9,802 nucleotides of DNA from Bacteroidales bacterium (GTDB lineage Bacteria; Bacteroidota; Bacteroidia; Bacteroidales; UBA12077). Position 1 is the stretch's first letter. Each line of letters begins with the position of its first letter. A program made the position numbers and the translations under genes. Below the pieces are notes generated by a model. That model worked only from the letters and a program-made list of their open reading frames with translations, was not told the origin of the DNA and did not search any database. The stretch is taken from the NCBI GenBank assembly GCA_030600625.1, contig JAUVLS010000026.1, positions 1 to 9,802 of the forward strand, written 5' to 3'. Shown piece by piece: positions 7,288 through 9,802 of the stretch.

Positions 7288-7347
7288 AATTAAAGAATCA
7301 ATCTTATATCAAAGAAAACAAAATTACTTTTTTAATAGCATTGTTTA
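7288..7347. promoter_or_regulatory. 60-base divergent promoter region
   Basis: Two gene sets diverge from this very AT-rich gap, so it should hold promoters for both. On the minus strand 7319-7326 reads TAATTTTG, an exact fit to the Bacteroidota -7 consensus TAnnTTTG, 31 bases before the start of the minus-strand membrane protein gene. On the plus strand the nearest candidate, TAGCATTG at 7336-7343, has one mismatch and lies only four bases before the ATG, too close to be convincing. No clear -33 TTTG elements were found. Confidence 0.45.
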
Positions 7348-8241
7348 ATGAAAGTAATCTTAAAAATATTTATATACAGTTCAATATTAGCATTGTTATT
7401 ATATTTGTACAATATAGATTTCTTAGTTTTTAGAAATATTGAACTTAATTATTCTTATTTTATTATCTCTGTTGTTTTTTTACTTCTCGGTTTTATTTTC
7501 TCGGCCATTAGCTGGAAGGTTGCTCTTAAATTGCACGGAATATATATATCAAATAAAAAAGCCATTGTTTCGCACGGGATGCCTGTATTTACCAAGTATA
7601 TCCCCGGACGAATCTGGACAATTCTTGGCCGTGCTGCATTAGTTGAAAATGAAAATACTGAAATTAAGAGGCTGTTATTCATCTCTTTAAAAGAACAATT
7701 AGTTTATTTGTGTTTGGGATTTTTTATTAGTATTTATCCAATTCTACAAACCGATAAGATAAAAAACTATTCCTGGATTATTATTTCTTTTACTTTATTA
7801 TTATTTCTATTGTTGTTTTCAAGGTCAATACAAAGATTATTTGAAAATATCTGGAATAGTATTTTTAAGAGAAAGATTGATTTACCTAAAATAAATGCCA
7901 AAGAATTTTTTCAACTTACATTATCTATTAGTATTTATTGGATTTTTTGGACTGTCGGCTTTTATTTTTTACTTGTGTCTGTTTTTGATATTACTCCGAT
8001 TTATTATGCTTTTGCATTTCCTTTGAGTATTTCGATTGGATTAATATCCATAATCTTTCCCGGTGGCATTGGTATTCGCGAAGGGGTGATAACACTTTTT
8101 TTAATATCAAATGGAGTTTCGCCGGAAATGGCTATATCATTTTCAATTCTTGCCAGAGTATGGTTTCTTATTGGTGAAGTATTTATTTTTGGACTTGCAC
8201 TTATAAACCGCAAAAAAAATGGAAGAAAAATTAACAAATAA
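7348..8241 (+). CDS. LPG-synthase transmembrane region / UPF0104 family membrane protein
   Basis: A 297-residue integral membrane protein of the family that includes the flippase-like N-terminal part of lysylphosphatidylglycerol synthase and AglD-associated proteins; stand-alone members are thought to move or handle polyprenyl- or phospholipid-linked substrates, although most are uncharacterised. About seven membrane segments are visible (4-22, 36-55, 115-131, 141-158, 190-210, 217-236, 263-285). Family motifs are KYIPGRIW (83-90) followed by GRAALV (94-99), SLKEQLVY (113-120) and the strongly conserved FPGGIGIREG (237-246). The catalytic aminoacyl-transferase domain of full-length MprF is absent, so it should not be called a lysyl-transferase. 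Length is normal for stand-alone members. The ATG opens a hydrophobic N-terminus at the edge of the divergent promoter region. Its last 23 bases overlap the next gene, indicating a shared transcript and a linked function. Confidence 0.85.
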   Translation: MKVILKIFIYSSILALLLYLYNIDFLVFRNIELNYSYFIISVVFLLLGFIFSAISWKVALKLHGIYISNKKAIVSHGMPVFTKYIPGRIWTILGRAALVENENTEIKRLLFISLKEQLVYLCLGFFISIYPILQTDKIKNYSWIIISFTLLLFLLLFSRSIQRLFENIWNSIFKRKIDLPKINAKEFFQLTLSISIYWIFWTVGFYFLLVSVFDITPIYYAFAFPLSISIGLISIIFPGGIGIREGVITLFLISNGVSPEMAISFSILARVWFLIGEVFIFGLALINRKKNGRKINK

Positions 8242-9682
8242 ATTGACCATTTGGTCGGGATATCTTTTATTGATTTTAAGCTTAGCTTCTGTATCGTTTA
8301 CAAAATATATTCCTTCGCTCGATGGACTTCAGCACTTGCACACCATTCATGTTCTTGCAGAGATTATTAAGGGGAATAATTTTATTAATCAGTTTTATGA
8401 AGTAAATCCAATCCCGGTTGGTTATTGGAGTGCTCATTTTATTATAGGTTTCTTTCACCTTTATTTACCTTCGTGGGCGGCGGAAAAAGCGTATCTGTTT
8501 GTTTATATAATTGGAATGTTTCTGTCATTTCGTTTTCTTGTTAATCGGATATCGTATAAAAAAGCAAATGCAGCTACTTTGCTTATTTTCCCATTTATGT
8601 ATTCATCTTATCAATTATTGGGGTATCATACGTTTAGTTTTGCTGCTATATTTTATTTTCTGGGCATCGGGGTTTTATTAAAACTTAAGAATAAGAACTC
8701 TTTAAAAAACTTAATACTATTTTCATTAATTACTTTGGGCCAATTTTTCTCCCATGCTCTTGTTTTTGCTTTTTTCTTAATGTCGGTTGGCGTAATCTTA
8801 TTAGGCATACTTATTAGAAAAGAACAGGATTTTAAAGAGTGGCTTTTAAATACTTGTAAAATCTTTTTGGCTATTATCCCCTCACTTGTGTTATGGATAA
8901 ATTATATAATATCTGTAATGCATCTTGATAATACCATTTTAAATGCCTCATTAACTTTTGTTGAGCAGTTGAAAGAATTTATACGAATTCGATTATTGGT
9001 TGGTTTTAGTCATCATCAGGAATCTTACGGGTACAGGATTTTGTTTGTACTAATAGCTTTTTTAACAATTACAATTGGTTGGCAATTTATTAAATCAAGA
9101 AAAACTTGGTCCTTTAGGTTTATCATCGAAACCTTGTTTAAGGAGGGAAACGTATTTTTAATATTATCTCTATTATTTTTGGGATTATATTTTTTTGCTC
9201 CTAATAAGATTTCAGCTGGTAATTTGACTAACCGATATGGATTGTACTTTTTCTATAACTTAATTGTTTGGTTGTCGGTTAAATCATTTAATCATAAATT
9301 GAATATCTTAATAATAATAAGTGTAATATCTATATTTATTTATACCAGGCAGATTCATATTAAGCACTATTTATTAAATCAAAAAACTATTATAGAATTA
9401 AAAGAAGTTGAACAGCAAATTCTACCAAACAGTTTGATTTATCATACACATATTTCGCAAAGTTGGCTTGATAAACATTATCCTTTATATGTTGGAACTG
9501 ACATATCTGTTGTTAATGTCAGGAATCCTCAGTGTTGGGGGCATTTCCCGGTAGTATGGAATTTTGATAGCATGCCTAATTTGATGATGGGGAAGTCAAT
9601 TAAAACCCCCAAAATTAAAGGAATAGAAACTCAAAATATACAAGTTGATACCATTACTTACCAACTAGTAGAGCGTTCATAA
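8219..9682 (+). CDS. Polytopic membrane protein, GT-C glycosyltransferase-like, unknown specificity
   Basis: I do not recognise a named family. The 487-residue protein has about 10-12 hydrophobic segments between residues 11 and 375, then a soluble C-terminal part of about 110 residues. The first loop after the first membrane segment holds FTKYIPSLDGLQHLHT with Asp35, comparable in position to the acidic residue of GT-C enzymes. Other polar motifs near membranes are SHALVF (178-183), SHHQESYGYR (264-273), and FAPNKISAGNLTNRYGLYFF (326-345), whose pattern of a Pro, small residues and Arg339 recurs in Bacteroidota membrane glycan proteins as I remember them. The likely job is transfer of a sugar from a lipid carrier, an inference from topology and from the flippase-like gene it overlaps. 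The ATG at 8219 lies inside the preceding gene; the next in-frame Met is at residue 100, after several membrane segments, so this start is well supported. It ends nine bases before a convergent gene. Confidence 0.75.
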   Translation: MEEKLTNKLTIWSGYLLLILSLASVSFTKYIPSLDGLQHLHTIHVLAEIIKGNNFINQFYEVNPIPVGYWSAHFIIGFFHLYLPSWAAEKAYLFVYIIGMFLSFRFLVNRISYKKANAATLLIFPFMYSSYQLLGYHTFSFAAIFYFLGIGVLLKLKNKNSLKNLILFSLITLGQFFSHALVFAFFLMSVGVILLGILIRKEQDFKEWLLNTCKIFLAIIPSLVLWINYIISVMHLDNTILNASLTFVEQLKEFIRIRLLVGFSHHQESYGYRILFVLIAFLTITIGWQFIKSRKTWSFRFIIETLFKEGNVFLILSLLFLGLYFFAPNKISAGNLTNRYGLYFFYNLIVWLSVKSFNHKLNILIIISVISIFIYTRQIHIKHYLLNQKTIIELKEVEQQILPNSLIYHTHISQSWLDKHYPLYVGTDISVVNVRNPQCWGHFPVVWNFDSMPNLMMGKSIKTPKIKGIETQNIQVDTITYQLVERS

Positions 9683-9691
9683 ATTAACATA

Positions 9692-9802
9692 TTAGTTTAA
9701 GGATATTTCATCCATTTTGTACTTCCATCTAAAAACAACAGGCTCTTGATTTATTTCTATTATGCCTTTATATATTCTTTCGATTAATTCTTCTTTGCTA
9801 TC
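9692..9802 (-). CDS. 3' end of an unidentified minus-strand gene
   Basis: On the minus strand one frame is open from the window edge to a TAA at 9692-9694, giving 36 C-terminal residues that begin DSKEELIERIYKGIIEI and end KYKMDEISLN. The other two minus-strand frames meet stops within the first 20 bases. The composition (Lys/Glu/Ile-rich, a probable helix followed by FRWKYK) looks like a genuine soluble protein end, but it is too short for me to assign a family. It converges on the plus-strand membrane protein gene with a gap of only nine bases. Confidence 0.55.
   Translation of the reverse strand, partial: DSKEELIERIYKGIIEINQEPVVFRWKYKMDEISLN

Noticed and set aside
7439..7682. Two short open frames, one on each strand, within the flippase-like gene
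   Set aside because: Both fall wholly inside a gene with clear family motifs (KYIPGRIW, GRAALV) in its own frame.
8004..8237. A 77-codon minus-strand open frame at the end of the flippase-like gene
   Set aside because: It is antisense to the conserved FPGGIGIREG region and has no independent support.
7348..8241. Annotation as full lysylphosphatidylglycerol synthase (MprF)
   Set aside because: Only the membrane part is present; the C-terminal aminoacyl-transfer domain is missing, so aminoacylation of lipids is not supported.

Overview
The window looks like a chromosomal segment of an AT-rich, probably anaerobic or fermentative member of the Bacteroidota (a marine Bacteroidales/Marinilabiliales-type organism is my best guess). 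The reasons are: a CBM9-like/DUF5916 outer-membrane barrel protein, a gene family very typical of this phylum; start codons preceded by AT-rich leaders rather than clear Shine-Dalgarno sequences; TAnnTTTG-type promoter elements; and HydF, the scaffold GTPase for [FeFe]-hydrogenase maturation, which implies hydrogen metabolism.

Layout. Positions 59-1174 (+) encode a lipoprotein glutaminyl-peptide cyclotransferase of the beta-propeller type with an extra Ig-like N-terminal region. It converges on 1207-3792 (-), the DUF5916 outer-membrane protein, and two small hairpins lie at the junction. A 629-base gap (3793-4421) has no convincing gene but holds several inverted repeats, a weak 40-codon reading frame and a candidate promoter for the DUF5916 gene. 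Next come hydF (4422-5651, -) and, one base upstream of its start, a polytopic GT-C-like membrane protein gene (5653-7287, -). A 60-base divergent promoter region separates that pair from 7348-8241 (+), an LPG-synthase-TM/UPF0104 flippase-like protein, whose 3' end overlaps 8219-9682 (+), a second GT-C-like membrane protein. The window ends in the 3' end of an unidentified minus-strand gene (9692-9802).

How the genes fit together. The two large membrane proteins and the flippase-like protein look like parts of a lipid-linked sugar or envelope glycan function; this rests on topology and family resemblance, not on recognised catalytic motifs. HydF is functionally unrelated to them, but its start lies one base after the stop of one of these membrane genes, so the two are probably co-transcribed. 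Its usual partners HydE and HydG and the hydrogenase itself are not in the window. The glutaminyl cyclase and the DUF5916 protein are both envelope proteins but are transcribed toward each other and need not be related.

I see no tRNA, rRNA, CRISPR array, complete insertion sequence, phage gene or defence system. The points most worth checking are the Gln in place of the usual His in the HydF cluster motif, the hydF/membrane-protein coupling, and the palindromes in the 3793-4421 gap. Nothing here convinces me that it is a wholly new system.
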